Assembly: GCF_016755875.1 (NCBI RefSeq)
Contig: NZ_BNED01000005.1
Location: forward strand, 6,408,501 to 6,472,500
Source of the DNA: Streptomyces spororaveus
Lineage (GTDB): Bacteria > Actinomycetota > Actinomycetes > Streptomycetales > Streptomycetaceae
Direction: 5' to 3'
Length of the DNA stretch: 64,000 nucleotides
Both the position numbers and the translations under genes were made by a program. Numbering within the stretch: the first letter of the stretch is position 1; the number at the start of each line of letters is the position of its first letter. This document shows, one piece after another, positions 35,486 through 45,059 of the stretch. The notes under the pieces were generated by a model that saw only the letters and a list, made by a program, of their open reading frames with translations, was not told the DNA's origin and did not search any database.

Positions 35486-35827
35486 TCATGATTGATCTGA
35501 GGTTTTCTTGAGGTTTCCCGCGTCGAGCGCCGGCCGCACCGGGGCCGGCAGGAAGTGCGAAGGCAGCGACGGCGTCGACTCCCGCCCCGCGTTGGCGATG
35601 ACCACGGCGACGTAGGGGAGCAGGGCGCCCGCCACGAGCGTCACGATCGCCACCGGGCGCTGCACGTTCCACAACAGCACGGTCGCGATGACCGACAGGG
35701 TCCTGATTCCCATGGAGATCACGTACCGGCGCTGGCGGCCCCGCACGTCCTCGTCGAGACCCATCCGCGCACCAGTGATCCGGAAGACCTCGGCCCCGTT
35801 CCGCTTCTGCCGCTTCGTCCGCTCCAC
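35486..35827 (-). CDS. DUF3099 small membrane protein
   Basis: A 113-residue protein: a charged N-terminus (RTKRQKRNGAEVFRITGARMG LDEDVRGRQRRY in two parts), two membrane helices at about residues 37-57 and 60-80, and a polar tail. The 'R-I-T-G-A-R-x-G-L-D-E-D' plus 'G-R-Q-R-R-Y' pattern is characteristic of DUF3099, restricted to actinobacteria and of unknown function. GTG 35827 was chosen as the first start that gives a protein of the family size; ribosome-site support is weak. Confidence 0.8.
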   Translation of the reverse strand: MERTKRQKRNGAEVFRITGARMGLDEDVRGRQRRYVISMGIRTLSVIATVLLWNVQRPVAIVTLVAGALLPYVAVVIANAGRESTPSLPSHFLPAPVRPALDAGNLKKTSDQS

Positions 35828-36002
35828 GCTCCACCGCCCGTTCGCCCACCGGGCACTCCCGGCCCGGACCCCTCCACGGTACGCCCGCCCCCGCGGCGGG
35901 AGGAGAGGGGGGACCCCGTACGGAGCTGTCCGGAATGCGTGGTACGCCGGACGGGTCGAGACTGGCCCCACGTGCGCACAACGCGCCAGGAGGAGGCTCG
36001 AC

Positions 36003-36281
36003 ATGTCTTGGTTGTGGGCGATCATCGTCGGTTTCGTGCTGGGGCTCATAGCCAAGGCCATCCTGCCGGGCAAACAGCACCAGCCCCTCTGGCTGACCAC
36101 GCTGATGGGCATCATCGGCAGCGTCCTCGGCAACGCCGTCGCGGGCTGGATCGGGGTCGCCGACACCCGGGGCATCGACTGGACCCGGCACCTGCTGCAG
36201 CTCGCGGGAGCGGTGCTGTTCGTGTTCCTCGGCGAGATGGCCTACAAGGCGATGCGCGGCGGCAGCCGCCAGATGACCTGA
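36003..36281 (+). CDS. GlsB/YeaQ/YmgE family stress-related membrane protein
   Basis: A 92-residue protein with three membrane helices and the family fold: MSWLWAIIVGFVLGLIAKAI, a PG-K turn, LMGIIGSVLGNAVAGWIG and LLQLAGAVLFVFLGEMAY. The GlsB/YeaQ/YmgE (transglycosylase-associated) family is linked to stress. ATG 36003 follows AGGAGG. Monocistronic. Confidence 0.92.
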   Translation: MSWLWAIIVGFVLGLIAKAILPGKQHQPLWLTTLMGIIGSVLGNAVAGWIGVADTRGIDWTRHLLQLAGAVLFVFLGEMAYKAMRGGSRQMT

Positions 36282-36309
36282 GCGGCTCCGCGGGACCCGC
36301 GGCACATGA

Positions 36310-36353
36310 CGGAGGGGCCGGCCCGGACCGTGAAGTCCGAACCGGCCCCTCCG
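36310..36353. terminator. Bidirectional terminator between GlsB and tyrS
   Basis: CGGAGGGGCCGG (36310-36321) pairs with CCGGCCCCTCCG (36342-36353), with GGAC/GTCC pairing in the loop. It separates the convergent genes. Confidence 0.85.
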
Positions 36354-36390
36354 CCGGGTGCCGTACGGGTCTGCCGCGTCCTACGACGCG

Positions 36391-37659
36391 TCAGGCGCCG
36401 GTGACCTCCACCGCGGCCAGGTTCTTCTTGCCCCGGCGCAGCACCAGCCAGCGCCCGTGCAGCAGGTCCTCCTTGGCGGGGACCGCGTCCTCGGCGGCGA
36501 CCTTCGCGTTGTTCACGTAGGCGCCGCCCTCCTTCACGGTCCGGCGGCCGGCCGACTTGCTCGCGACCAGTCCGGTCTCCGCGAGCAGGTCCACCACGAG
36601 GCCGAGCTCCGACACCTTGGCGTGCGGCAGCTCGGACAGGGCCGCGGCCAGCGTGGCCTCGTCCAGCTCCACCAGGTCGCCCTGACCGAACAGTGCCTTC
36701 GACGCGGCGATCACGGCGGCGCACTGGTCGGCGCCGTGCACGAGCGTGGTCAGCTCCTCGGCCAGCGCCCGCTGGGCGGCGCGCGCCTGCGGCCGCTCGG
36801 CGGTCTGCGCCTCCAGCGCCTCCAGTTCCTCACGGGACTTGAAGGACAGGATCCGCATGTAGGTGGAGATGTCCCGGTCGTCCACATTCAGCCAGAACTG
36901 GTAGAACGCGTACGGCGTGGTCATCTCCGGGTCGAGCCACACGGCCCCGCTCTCGGACTTGCCGAACTTGGTGCCGTCCGCCTTGACCATCAGCGGGGTG
37001 GCCAGCGCGTGCACGACCGCGCCCGGCTCGACCCGGTGGATCAGGTCGAGCCCGGCCGTCAGGTTGCCCCACTGGTCGGAGCCGCCCTGCTGGAGCACGC
37101 AGCCGTAGCGCCGGTACAGCTCCAGGAAGTCCATGCCCTGGAGCAGCTGGTAGCTGAACTCGGTGTAGCTGATGCCCTGGTCGGAGTCGAGCCGCTTGGC
37201 GACCGAGTCCTTCGTCAGCATCTTGTTGACGCGGAAGTGCTTGCCGATGTCCCGCAGGAACTCGATGGCGGACAGGCCCGCCGTCCAGTCCAGGTTGTTC
37301 ACCATGAGCGCCGCGTTCTCGCCCTCGAAGGACAGGAACGGCTCGATCTGGGTGCGCAGCCGGGTCACCCAGTTCGCCACGGTCTCCGGGTCGTTCAGGG
37401 TCCGCTCGGCCGTCGGTCGCGGGTCGCCGATCTGCCCCGTGGCCCCGCCGACCAGCGCCAGCGGCCGGTTGCCGGCCTGCTGGAGCCGGCGCACGGTGAG
37501 CACCTGGACCAGGTGCCCCACGTGCAGCGAGGCCGCGGTCGGGTCGAAGCCGCAATAGAAGGTGACCGGACCGTCCGCGAAGGCCTTGCGCAGCGCTTCT
37601 TCGTCGGTGGACTGGGCGAAGAGCCCGCGCCACTTCAGTTCGTCGACGATGTCAGTCAC
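36391..37659 (-). CDS. tyrS: Tyrosine--tRNA ligase
   Basis: A 422-residue class I synthetase that charges tRNA-Tyr. The HIGH motif is HVGH (46-49) in AASLHVGHL, the KMSKS motif is KFGKS (231-235), YCGFDPTA and SDQWGN bind tyrosine, and an S4-type RNA-binding domain occupies about the last 65 residues ([18 protein letters not shown]). Length is normal. It lies 73 nt downstream of tldE on the same strand; the upstream stretch is too short for a T-box leader. Confidence 0.98.
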   Translation of the reverse strand: MTDIVDELKWRGLFAQSTDEEALRKAFADGPVTFYCGFDPTAASLHVGHLVQVLTVRRLQQAGNRPLALVGGATGQIGDPRPTAERTLNDPETVANWVTRLRTQIEPFLSFEGENAALMVNNLDWTAGLSAIEFLRDIGKHFRVNKMLTKDSVAKRLDSDQGISYTEFSYQLLQGMDFLELYRRYGCVLQQGGSDQWGNLTAGLDLIHRVEPGAVVHALATPLMVKADGTKFGKSESGAVWLDPEMTTPYAFYQFWLNVDDRDISTYMRILSFKSREELEALEAQTAERPQARAAQRALAEELTTLVHGADQCAAVIAASKALFGQGDLVELDEATLAAALSELPHAKVSELGLVVDLLAETGLVASKSAGRRTVKEGGAYVNNAKVAAEDAVPAKEDLLHGRWLVLRRGKKNLAAVEVTGA

Positions 37660-37731
37660 GGTCGTGACTCTCCTTGAGAGATGGAGTGAGTAGGGATGCG
37701 GATGAGGGGTCTACCCGCACATTCTAGGTGG

Positions 37732-39132
37732 TCAGACGCCCTTGCTCACCGAACTCATGTTGAAGTCCGGGATACGCAGCGCCGGCATCGCGGCACGCGT
37801 GAACCAGTCGCTCCACTCGCGCGGCAGGGTCTTCTCGGTCCGGCCGGCCTCCGAGGCCCGCGACAGCAGGTCCACGGGGGACTCGTTGAACCGGAAGTTG
37901 TTGACCTCGCCGACCACCTGCCCGTTCTCCACCAGGTAGACGCCGTCCCGGGTCAGGCCCGTGAGCAGCAGCGTCGCCGGGTCGACCTCGCGGATGTACC
38001 AGAGGCAGGTCAGCAGCAGACCCCGCTCGGTGGACGCGACCATCTCCTCCAGCGACTTCTCGCCGCCCGCGTCCAGGATCAGGTTCCCGAAGCCGGGGGA
38101 GAGCTGCATCCCGGTCAGGCCCGCCGTGTGCCGGGTCGTGCTCAGCCGGTTCAGGTGGCCGTCCGCGATCCACTCGGTCGCCGGGACCGGCAGACCGTTG
38201 TCGAACACCGAGGCGTCGTCGCCGGAGCTGTGCGCGATCACGAACGGCGCGGACTCCAGGCCCGGCGCGTTCGGGTCGCTGCGCAGGGAGAGGGGGAGCC
38301 CGGACAGCTTCTCGCCGAGCCGGGTGCCGCCGCCGGGCTTGGAGAAGACCGTACGGCCCTCCACCGCGTCCCGGGCCGCCGCCGACCACATCTGGTAGAT
38401 CAGCAGGTCGGCCACGGCGGTCGGCGGCAGCAGGGTCTCGTACCGGCCCGCGGGCAGGTCGATCCTCCGCTCCGCCCAGCCGAGGCGCACGGCGAGCTCC
38501 GCGTCCAGCACGGTCGGGTCCACGTCCTTGAAGTCCCGGGTGGAGCGGCCCGCCCAGGCGGAGCGCTGCCGGTCCGGGGACTTCGCGTTGAGCTCCAGGG
38601 TGCCGTTCGGCTGGTCGTGGCGCAGCCGCAGGCCCGTCGAGGTGCCCACGTACGTGGAGACCAGCTCGTGGTTGGCGAAGCCGTACAGCTCCCGGCCGCC
38701 CTCGCGGGCCCGGGCGAAGGCCTCGCCGAGGGCGGGGGCGAAGTCGGCGAAGACCGCCGAGCTCGTCTCGGCCGGGGCGTCGGTGAAGTCCGGCGAGGCC
38801 GGGGTGCCGGTGATCAGCTGCTGGGCGTCCTCGGCCGGGCCCGCCCCGCGGGCGGCCGCCTCGGCGGCCCGGACCAGCGGCTCCAGGTCGTCCGCGGTCA
38901 CGGCGGAGCGCGAGACGACCCCCGAGGCCGTGCCCTCCTTGCCGTCGACCGTGGCGATGACCGTCAGGGTCCGGCCGCGGGTCACGCCGTTCGTCGTCAG
39001 GGCGTTGCCCGCCCAGCGCAGATTGGCGCTCGACCCCTCGTCGGCGATGACGACGCAGCCGTCGGCGGTGGACAGCTCCAGCGCCCGCTCGACGACCTCG
39101 TGGGGCTTGGTGATGCGAATCGACGAGCTCAT
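37732..39132 (-). CDS. TldE/PmbA-type metallopeptidase partner
   Basis: A 466-residue protein of the TldD/PmbA family, the E half that lacks its own HExxxH zinc motif. Segments GRTVFSKPGGGTRLGEKLSGLPLSLRSDP and GLLLTCLWYIREVDPATLLLTGLTRDGVYLVENG are typical. With TldD it forms the heterodimeric protease that matures some ribosomally made peptides and toxins. The ATG overlaps the TldD stop (ATGA). Confidence 0.93.
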   Translation of the reverse strand: MSSSIRITKPHEVVERALELSTADGCVVIADEGSSANLRWAGNALTTNGVTRGRTLTVIATVDGKEGTASGVVSRSAVTADDLEPLVRAAEAAARGAGPAEDAQQLITGTPASPDFTDAPAETSSAVFADFAPALGEAFARAREGGRELYGFANHELVSTYVGTSTGLRLRHDQPNGTLELNAKSPDRQRSAWAGRSTRDFKDVDPTVLDAELAVRLGWAERRIDLPAGRYETLLPPTAVADLLIYQMWSAAARDAVEGRTVFSKPGGGTRLGEKLSGLPLSLRSDPNAPGLESAPFVIAHSSGDDASVFDNGLPVPATEWIADGHLNRLSTTRHTAGLTGMQLSPGFGNLILDAGGEKSLEEMVASTERGLLLTCLWYIREVDPATLLLTGLTRDGVYLVENGQVVGEVNNFRFNESPVDLLSRASEAGRTEKTLPREWSDWFTRAAMPALRIPDFNMSSVSKGV

Positions 39133-40652
39133 CGCCCGGCCTCCTGCGTGGTGTTCAGGATGTTCACGTCGCGGAACAGCGCGGACGGGCAGCCGTGCGA
39201 GACCGCCGCCACCTGGCCCGGCTGGGCCTTGCCGCAGTTGAAGGCGCCGCCCAGGACGTAGGTCTGCGGGCCGCCGACCTTCTCCATCGAGCCCCAGAAG
39301 TCGGTGGTCGTCGCCTGGTACGCGACATCGCGCAGCTGCCCGGCCAGTTTGCCGTTCTCGATCCGGTATGCCCGCTGTTGCGTGAATTGGAAGTTGTAGC
39401 GCTGCATGTCGATCGACCAGGAGCGGTCGCCGACCACGTAGATCCCGCGCTCCACCCCGCCGATCAGGTCCTCGGTCGAGAGGCCGCCCGGATCCGGCTG
39501 GAGGGAGACGTTCGCCATCCGCTGGACGGGCACGTGCCCGGGGGAGTCGGCATAGGCGCAGCCGTTGGAGCGCCCGAGGCCGGTCAGCTTCGAGATCCGC
39601 CGGTCCAGCTGGTAGCCGACCAGGGTGCCGTCCTTGACCAGGTCCCAGCTCTGCGCCTCGACGCCCTCGTCGTCGAAGCCGATGGTGGCCAGCCCGTGCT
39701 CGGCGGTCCGGTCACCCGTCACGTTCATGATCGGGGAGCCGTACCGGAGCTTGCCCAGCTGGTCGAAGGTGGCGAAGGAGGTCCCCGCGTACGCCGCCTC
39801 GTAACCCAGCGCCCGGTCCAGCTCGGTGGCGTGGCCGATGGACTCGTGGATGGTGAGCCACAGGTTGGACGGGTCCACCACCAGGTCGTAGCGCCCGGCC
39901 TCGACGCTCGGCGCCCGCATCTTCTCGGCGAGCAGACCGGGGATCTGCTCCAGCTCGGAGTCCCAGTCCCAGCCGGTGCCGGTCAGGTACTCCCAGCCGC
40001 GGCCCGCGGGCGGGGCGATCGTGCGCATCGAGTCGAACTCGCCGGTCGCGGCGTTCACGGCGACCGCGGTGAGCTGCGGGTGGACCCGGACCCGCTGCTG
40101 CGTGGTCGAGGTGCCGGCGGTGTCGGCGTAGAACTTGTTCTCGTGGACGGCGAGCAGCGAGGCGTCCACGTGGGCCACCCCGTCGGCCGCCAGCAGGCGC
40201 GCGCTCCAGTCGGCGAGCAGCGCCGCCTTCTCCGCGTCCGGCACCTCGAACGGGTTCACGTCGTACGCGGAGATCCACGTCCGGTCGGCGTGCACCGGCT
40301 CGTCGGCGAGTTCCACCCGCTCGTCCGAACCCGCGGCCTTGATCACCTGGGCGGACAGCTTCGCCATGGCCACGGCCTGCGAGGCCACCTTGGCGGCCGC
40401 GTCCATGGTCAGGTCCACGCCGGAGGCGAACCCCCAGCTGCCCCCGTGCACCACCCGGACCGCGTACCCGAGATCGGTGGTGTCGGACCCGCCGGAGGGC
40501 TTGGCGTCCCGCAGGCGCCAGGAGGCGCTGCGGATCCGCTCCAGCCGGAAGTCGGCATGCTCGGCGCCCAGCGCGCGGGCCCGGGCGAGCGCCGCGTCGG
40601 CGAGCGCCCGCAGGGGCAGCGCGGTGAAGGCCGCGTCGATGGAATGGGGCAC
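39129..40652 (-). CDS. tldD: TldD-type metallopeptidase, catalytic subunit
   Basis: A 507-residue protein with the catalytic zinc motif HESIGH in LWLTIHESIGHATELDRALG and the C-terminal SHGCPSALF. GFDDEGVEAQSWDLVKDGTLVGYQ and LIGGVERGIYVV are family landmarks. It is the active subunit of the TldD/E pair. The GTG start (VPHSIDAAF) follows GGGAGGAC; upstream in-frame codons lack a site. No obvious RiPP precursor is in the window, so the client is not known. Confidence 0.94.
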   Translation of the reverse strand: MPHSIDAAFTALPLRALADAALARARALGAEHADFRLERIRSASWRLRDAKPSGGSDTTDLGYAVRVVHGGSWGFASGVDLTMDAAAKVASQAVAMAKLSAQVIKAAGSDERVELADEPVHADRTWISAYDVNPFEVPDAEKAALLADWSARLLAADGVAHVDASLLAVHENKFYADTAGTSTTQQRVRVHPQLTAVAVNAATGEFDSMRTIAPPAGRGWEYLTGTGWDWDSELEQIPGLLAEKMRAPSVEAGRYDLVVDPSNLWLTIHESIGHATELDRALGYEAAYAGTSFATFDQLGKLRYGSPIMNVTGDRTAEHGLATIGFDDEGVEAQSWDLVKDGTLVGYQLDRRISKLTGLGRSNGCAYADSPGHVPVQRMANVSLQPDPGGLSTEDLIGGVERGIYVVGDRSWSIDMQRYNFQFTQQRAYRIENGKLAGQLRDVAYQATTTDFWGSMEKVGGPQTYVLGGAFNCGKAQPGQVAAVSHGCPSALFRDVNILNTTQEAGR

Positions 40653-40837
40653 GGAAGTCCTCCCGTGGTCGGAGCCGGTCGCCCCGATCATGTCGCGATC
40701 GGGGCCCTTGTGCCTACATCTTTCTGTAGGGATTCGACAGAGCCGGTCGCAAGGCCCTGTCGGGGGTCGATTCTCCGTACGAGCGATGCGACCTATAGGT
40801 TTTTGGTATTCAAGACCGCTAGCGAAAGGGTGATCCG

Positions 40838-41557
40838 TTGAGCCGCTCGGTTCTCGTCACCGGAGGAAACCGGGGCATCGGCCTCGCCATCGCCCGAGCC
40901 TTCGCGGAGGCCGGCGACAAGGTCGCGATCACGTACCGGTCGGGTGAGCCGCCGGAGGCGCTCACCTCGATCGGTGTCCTGGCGGTGCGGTGCGACATCA
41001 CCGACTCCGAGCAGGTGGAGCAGGCCTACAAGGAGATCGAGGACGCGCACGGCGCGGTCGAGGTGCTCGTGGCCAACGCCGGCATCACCAAGGACACGCT
41101 GCTGATGCGCATGTCCGAGGAGGACTTCACCTCCGTCCTCGACACCAACCTCACCGGCACGTTCCGGGTGGTCAAGCGCGCGAACCGTGGCATGCTCCGT
41201 GCCAAGAAGGGCCGCGTCGTCCTGATCTCCTCGGTCGTCGGGCTCCTGGGCTCGGCGGGCCAGGCCAACTACGCCGCCTCCAAGGCCGCGCTGGTGGGCT
41301 TCGCCCGCTCCCTCGCCCGCGAGCTGGGCTCCCGCAACATCACCTTCAACGTCGTCGCCCCCGGTTTCGTGGACACCGACATGACGAAGGTGCTCACCGA
41401 CGAGCAGCGCGCGGGCATCGTCGGCCAGGTGCCCCTGGGCCGTTACGCACAGCCCGAGGAGATCGCGGCAGCCGTGAGCTTCCTGGCGTCCGACGACGCC
41501 GCGTACATCACCGGAGCCGTCATTCCCGTTGACGGCGGATTGGGCATGGGTCACTGA
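40838..41557 (+). CDS. fabG: 3-oxoacyl-ACP reductase
   Basis: A 239-residue SDR of the FabG type: cofactor motif TGGNRGIG (8-15), NAG (80-82), Ser131/132, Tyr145 and Lys149 (YAASK), and C-terminal ITGAVIPVDGG. It reduces 3-ketoacyl-ACP in type II fatty acid synthesis. It starts with TTG and is followed 5 nt later by the enoyl reductase, giving a two-gene fatty acid operon like SCO1815-SCO1814 and like mycobacterial mabA-inhA. Confidence 0.96.
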   Translation: MSRSVLVTGGNRGIGLAIARAFAEAGDKVAITYRSGEPPEALTSIGVLAVRCDITDSEQVEQAYKEIEDAHGAVEVLVANAGITKDTLLMRMSEEDFTSVLDTNLTGTFRVVKRANRGMLRAKKGRVVLISSVVGLLGSAGQANYAASKAALVGFARSLARELGSRNITFNVVAPGFVDTDMTKVLTDEQRAGIVGQVPLGRYAQPEEIAAAVSFLASDDAAYITGAVIPVDGGLGMGH

Positions 41558-41562
41558 TCACC

Positions 41563-42333
41563 ATGAGCGGAATTCTCGAGGGCAAGCGCATCCTCATCAC
41601 GGGTGTGCTGATGGAGTCCTCCATCGCCTTCCACACGGCCCGGCTGGCCCAGGAGCAGGGCGCCGAGGTCATCCTCACCGCGTGGCCGCGTCCGTCGCTG
41701 ACCGAGCGCATCGCGAAGAAGCTGCCGAAGCCGGTCAAGGTGATCGAGCTCGACGTCACCAACGACGAGCACCTGGCGCGCCTGGAGGGCCTCGTCCGCG
41801 ACGAGCTCGGTGGTCTCGACGGTGTCGTCCACTCCATCGGCTTCGCGCCGCAGGACGCCCTCGGCGGCAACTTCCTGAACACCCCGTTCGAGTCGGTGGC
41901 CACCGCCATGCACGTCTCGGCGTTCTCGCTGAAGTCGCTGGCCATGGCCTGCAAGCCGCTGTTCCCGGCGGAGGGCGCGGCCATCGTCGGCCTCACCTTC
42001 GACGCGCAGTTCGCCTGGCCGCAGTACGACTGGATGGGCCCGGCCAAGGCGGCCCTGGAGGCCACCAGCCGCTACCTCGCCCGCGACCTGGGCAAGGAGA
42101 ACATCCGCTGCAACCTGGTCTCGGCCGGTCCGATCGGCTCCATGGCTGCGAAGTCCATCCCGGGCTTCGGCGAGCTGGCGGAGGTCTGGAACACCCGCTC
42201 CATGCTGGACTGGGACATGAGCGACCCGGAGCCGACGGGCAAGGGCGTCGTGGCCCTGCTGTCGGACTGGTTCCCGAAGACCACCGGCGAGATCGTCCAC
42301 GTGGACGGCGGCCTGCACGCGATGGGTGCCTGA
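41563..42333 (+). CDS. fabI: Enoyl-ACP reductase, InhA/FabI type
   Basis: A 256-residue NADH-dependent enoyl-ACP reductase. The divergent cofactor loop ITGVLMESSIAFHTAR and the Y-x6-K catalytic pair (Tyr155 and Lys162 in QYDWMGPAK) are InhA/FabI features rather than FabG. VVHSIGFAPQDALGG and HVDGGLHAMGA also match. It performs the last step of each fatty acid elongation cycle and forms an operon with fabG. A strong hairpin follows its stop. Confidence 0.97.
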   Translation: MSGILEGKRILITGVLMESSIAFHTARLAQEQGAEVILTAWPRPSLTERIAKKLPKPVKVIELDVTNDEHLARLEGLVRDELGGLDGVVHSIGFAPQDALGGNFLNTPFESVATAMHVSAFSLKSLAMACKPLFPAEGAAIVGLTFDAQFAWPQYDWMGPAKAALEATSRYLARDLGKENIRCNLVSAGPIGSMAAKSIPGFGELAEVWNTRSMLDWDMSDPEPTGKGVVALLSDWFPKTTGEIVHVDGGLHAMGA

Positions 42334-42358
42334 TCCCGATCGGTCCCCCGCGTCCGTA

Positions 42359-42402
42359 CGGCGACGGCCGCGCTTCCCTTCCGGGAGGCGCGGCCGTCGC
42401 CG
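42359..42402 (+). terminator. Terminator of the fabG-fabI operon
   Basis: A 15-bp stem (42359-42373 with 42388-42402, CGGCGACGGCCGCGC and its complement) with TTCCC/GGGAG in the loop, 25 nt after the stop. Confidence 0.9.
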
Positions 42403-42536
42403 TTCCGCGTTCCGAGGCGGCACGCTCGCTCGCATGTTCACCTGCCGACCGGATCTTCCCGAGTCGAAAACCTGGACAGATACCTGCAAACTGACCGAGC
42501 CGGGATTTTCCCGGCTCGTGCGGGGAGGAGGTAGGG

Positions 42537-42968
42537 GTGCGCGCGAGACCGAGCCGAGCAGTATCCGTGCTGGTCACGTCCGTGATCCTGACCGGTCTCC
42601 TGGTCCCCGGAGCCGCCGCGCAGCCCGTGGGGGAGGAGTCCGCACCCGGCCCCGACGCGGTGGCCCCGGCCGTCGTGGAGCTCTCCGACATCCCCGCCGA
42701 GCCCCCCGTACAGCCCGCGCGGCCCACCCGGAGCGAGCTCTTCGGCGCCGACTGCGACACCGTGATCCACGGCTCGCAGGTGTCGGCGTACTGCCACAAC
42801 GCCTACCCGGAGACCGACCTCGTACGGCTGCACGTCGAGTGCGACCGCTGGTGGGACGTGGACGGCGACGGCGTCGCCGTGGCCGTCGGCCCGGCCGGCC
42901 GCACCGAGCTCGTCGGCCGCTGCTGGAAAGAGGTCCGCTCGGCCTGGGTCAGCCACCGCCGTCCGTGA
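42537..42968 (+). CDS. Secreted protein of unknown function
   Basis: A 143-residue protein with a Sec signal peptide (basic RARPSR, then SVLVTSVILTGLLVPGAAAQ with an A-x-A-type cleavage site near residue 28). The mature part is acidic and has four Cys (in FGADCDTV, AYCHNAYP, HVECDRWW and GRCWKEV), probably two disulphides, and ends in a WVSHRRP tail. No family recognised. GTG after GGAGGAGG. Its 3' end overlaps the end of the convergent GntR gene by 20 nt. Confidence 0.82.
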   Translation: MRARPSRAVSVLVTSVILTGLLVPGAAAQPVGEESAPGPDAVAPAVVELSDIPAEPPVQPARPTRSELFGADCDTVIHGSQVSAYCHNAYPETDLVRLHVECDRWWDVDGDGVAVAVGPAGRTELVGRCWKEVRSAWVSHRRP

Positions 42969-43653
42969 GCGGACCGGCCTCCGCGTTCCTGCCGAGGCAG
43001 GCGAAGGGGTAGCCCGCGGCCTCCGAGGCCGCCGCGTCCCCGTCGCCCCGCCGGATCGCCTCGATCAGCCGGGCGTGGTCCAAATGCGCGGACGGGCGCA
43101 GCTCGGTGCCCACGTCCGCCCGCAGCCAGTCGGCCACCAGGTCGCCGAGGTCCGCGTACAGCTCGATCAGCACGTCGTTGTGCGAGGCGGTCACCACCGC
43201 CATGTGCAGACTCACGTCCGCCGACACGAAGACCTCCGCGTCCCCGCCCGCCCAGGCCTCCTCGCGGCGCGCCAGCAGGGCGTCCAGCTGTACGAGGTCC
43301 CGCTCCGTACGCCGCTCCGCCGCCAGCCGGGCCGCCGAGGACTCCAGCGTCGAACGCAGCTCGGCGATGTGCCGCGGATCCGCCCCCGCGAAGCGGCGGT
43401 GCATCACGCCGGCCAGCTCGCTGGTGGCGATGACGTACGTCCCCGAGCCCTGCCGGATGTCGAGGAGGCCGTTGTGCGCCAGCGCCCGCACGGCCTCGCG
43501 CACCGTGTTGCGGGCGACGCCGAGCAGCTCGACCAGCTCCGGCTCGGTCGGGATGCGGGCGCCGACCGGCCACTCGCCGGAAGTGATCTGGTTCCGCAGC
43601 TGGGCGATCACCTGATCGACGAGCGCGGAGCGCCGGGGCGAGGTCAGCGGCAT
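42949..43653 (-). CDS. FadR-subfamily GntR transcriptional regulator
   Basis: A 234-residue regulator. The winged helix (residues 10-75) has LVDQVIAQLRNQITSGEWPVGARIPTE in two halves and the recognition region LGVARNTVREAVRALAHNGLLD. The C-terminal FCD domain (about 95-215) has a likely metal-binding set in DVSLHMAVVTASHN and HARLIEAIRRGD. It is divergent from the CynX-type exporter, with a palindrome between them, so it probably represses that gene. Confidence 0.93.
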   Translation of the reverse strand: MPLTSPRRSALVDQVIAQLRNQITSGEWPVGARIPTEPELVELLGVARNTVREAVRALAHNGLLDIRQGSGTYVIATSELAGVMHRRFAGADPRHIAELRSTLESSAARLAAERRTERDLVQLDALLARREEAWAGGDAEVFVSADVSLHMAVVTASHNDVLIELYADLGDLVADWLRADVGTELRPSAHLDHARLIEAIRRGDGDAAASEAAGYPFACLGRNAEAGPLTDGGG

Positions 43654-43682
43654 GGGTTCCTCTCAGGAACGGCTTCACGGGC

Positions 43683-43698
43683 GATTGGACAACCAATC
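43683..43698. promoter_or_regulatory. Operator-like palindrome GATTGGACAACCAATC
   Basis: GATTGG and CCAATC flank ACAA in the 69-nt divergent gap between the GntR gene and the exporter. A second loosely symmetric AT-rich stretch (CATGATTCTATGATGG) follows up to the exporter start. The size and spacing suit a FadR-type dimer. Confidence 0.6.
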
Positions 43699-43722
43699 AT
43701 CCCATGATTCTATGATGGTTGA

Positions 43723-45054
43723 ATGCCCGACGAAGACATGAAGACGCTCGACCGGTCCGCGGAGACCGCCCCGCCCTCCTGGCCGGCCGCCGGCGCGGCC
43801 GGGGCCGGCGTATCCCGCACCACCGCCGCCACCCCGCAGGCGACGGCGCAGCCGGCCTGGCTCGGTCCGGTGCTCATCGTCGGAATCGTGCTGGCCGCCC
43901 TCAACCTGCGGCCCGCCATCACCAGCCTCGGCGCCCTCTTCGAGGAGACCCGCACGGGTCTCGGCATGAGCGGCACCGTCGCCGGAATGATCACCTCGGT
44001 CCCCGCCCTCTGCTTCGCCGTCTTCGGCGTCACCGCGCCCCGGCTCTCCCGCCGCTTCGGCCCGGCCGCCGTCGTCTGCGCCGGCATGGCCGCGGTCGCC
44101 ACCGGGCTGCTCATCCGCCCCTTCGCGACCGGCGCCGTCGGCTTCCTCGCCGCCAGCGCCCTCTCGCTGGCCGGCATAGCCCTGACCAACGTGCTGCTCC
44201 CGGTGATCGTCAAGCGCTACTTCCCGGACAGGGTCGGCACCATGACCGGCCTGTACTCCATGTCCCTGGCCGCCGGCACCTCGCTCGCCGCCGCCGCGAC
44301 CGTCCCGCTGACCGGCGCCCTCGGCGGCAGCTGGCGCACCGGCCTGCTGATCTGGGCCGTGCTCGCCCTGGTCGCCGTACTGCCCTGGCTGCCCGTCGCC
44401 CGCGCCTCCCGGCGCGCCGACCGGGCCGCGACCGCCGCCGGCCCGCTCGCGGCCGGGACCGGCCCGCGGGTCGCCCGCAGCCGCACCGCCTGGACCCTGG
44501 CCTGCTACTTCGGCCTCCAGGCCACCGGCGCGTACATCACCATGGGCTGGCTCCCGCAGATCTTCCGCGACGCTGGGGTCTCCGCCTCCACCGCCGGACT
44601 GCTCCTCGCCGTCACCATGGTCATGGGCGTCCCGCTCGCCTTCGTCATCCCCGGCCTCGCCGCCCGGATGAAGAACCAGGGCGCCATCGCCGTCGCCCTC
44701 GGCCTCTTCGGCCTCACCGGCTACCTCGGGCTCTCCTTCGCCCCCGCCGCGGGCGCCTGGGCCTGGGCGCTCCTGCTCGGCGTCTCCAACTGCGCCTTCC
44801 CCCTCGTCATCACCCTCATCGGGATGCGTGCCAAGTCCCCGGCCGGCGTGGTCAAGCTCTCCGCCTTCGCCCAGAGCACCGGCTACCTCATCTCCATCCC
44901 CGGCCCTCTCCTCATCGGCGCCCTCTACCAGCACAGCGGCGGCTGGGACCTGCCGCTCGCCCTGATGGCCGCGCTCCTCGTGCCACAGATCGCGCTGGGC
45001 GTCCTCGCCGGACGGGACCGCACGATCGAGGACGAATGCGGCATGGGAGACTGA
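43723..45054 (+). CDS. CynX/NimT-type MFS transporter
   Basis: A 443-residue major facilitator with 12 predicted helices. LNLRPAITSLGALFEETRTGLGMSG and FGVTAPRLSRRFG between helices 2 and 3 are typical of the cyanate/nitroimidazole (CynX/NimT) subgroup. The first 45 residues are polar and Ala/Pro rich. The natural substrate is unknown. It is regulated, by position, by the divergent GntR protein, and is followed after 5 nt by a 39-residue companion gene. Confidence 0.9.
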   Translation: MPDEDMKTLDRSAETAPPSWPAAGAAGAGVSRTTAATPQATAQPAWLGPVLIVGIVLAALNLRPAITSLGALFEETRTGLGMSGTVAGMITSVPALCFAVFGVTAPRLSRRFGPAAVVCAGMAAVATGLLIRPFATGAVGFLAASALSLAGIALTNVLLPVIVKRYFPDRVGTMTGLYSMSLAAGTSLAAAATVPLTGALGGSWRTGLLIWAVLALVAVLPWLPVARASRRADRAATAAGPLAAGTGPRVARSRTAWTLACYFGLQATGAYITMGWLPQIFRDAGVSASTAGLLLAVTMVMGVPLAFVIPGLAARMKNQGAIAVALGLFGLTGYLGLSFAPAAGAWAWALLLGVSNCAFPLVITLIGMRAKSPAGVVKLSAFAQSTGYLISIPGPLLIGALYQHSGGWDLPLALMAALLVPQIALGVLAGRDRTIEDECGMGD

Positions 45055-45059
45055 CCGGC

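Noticed and set aside
36290..36390. Separate small gene between GlsB and tyrS
   Set aside because: The sequence is accounted for by a bidirectional terminator hairpin.
37660..37731. T-box leader for tyrS
   Set aside because: Only 72 nt are available after tldE and no T-box consensus is visible.
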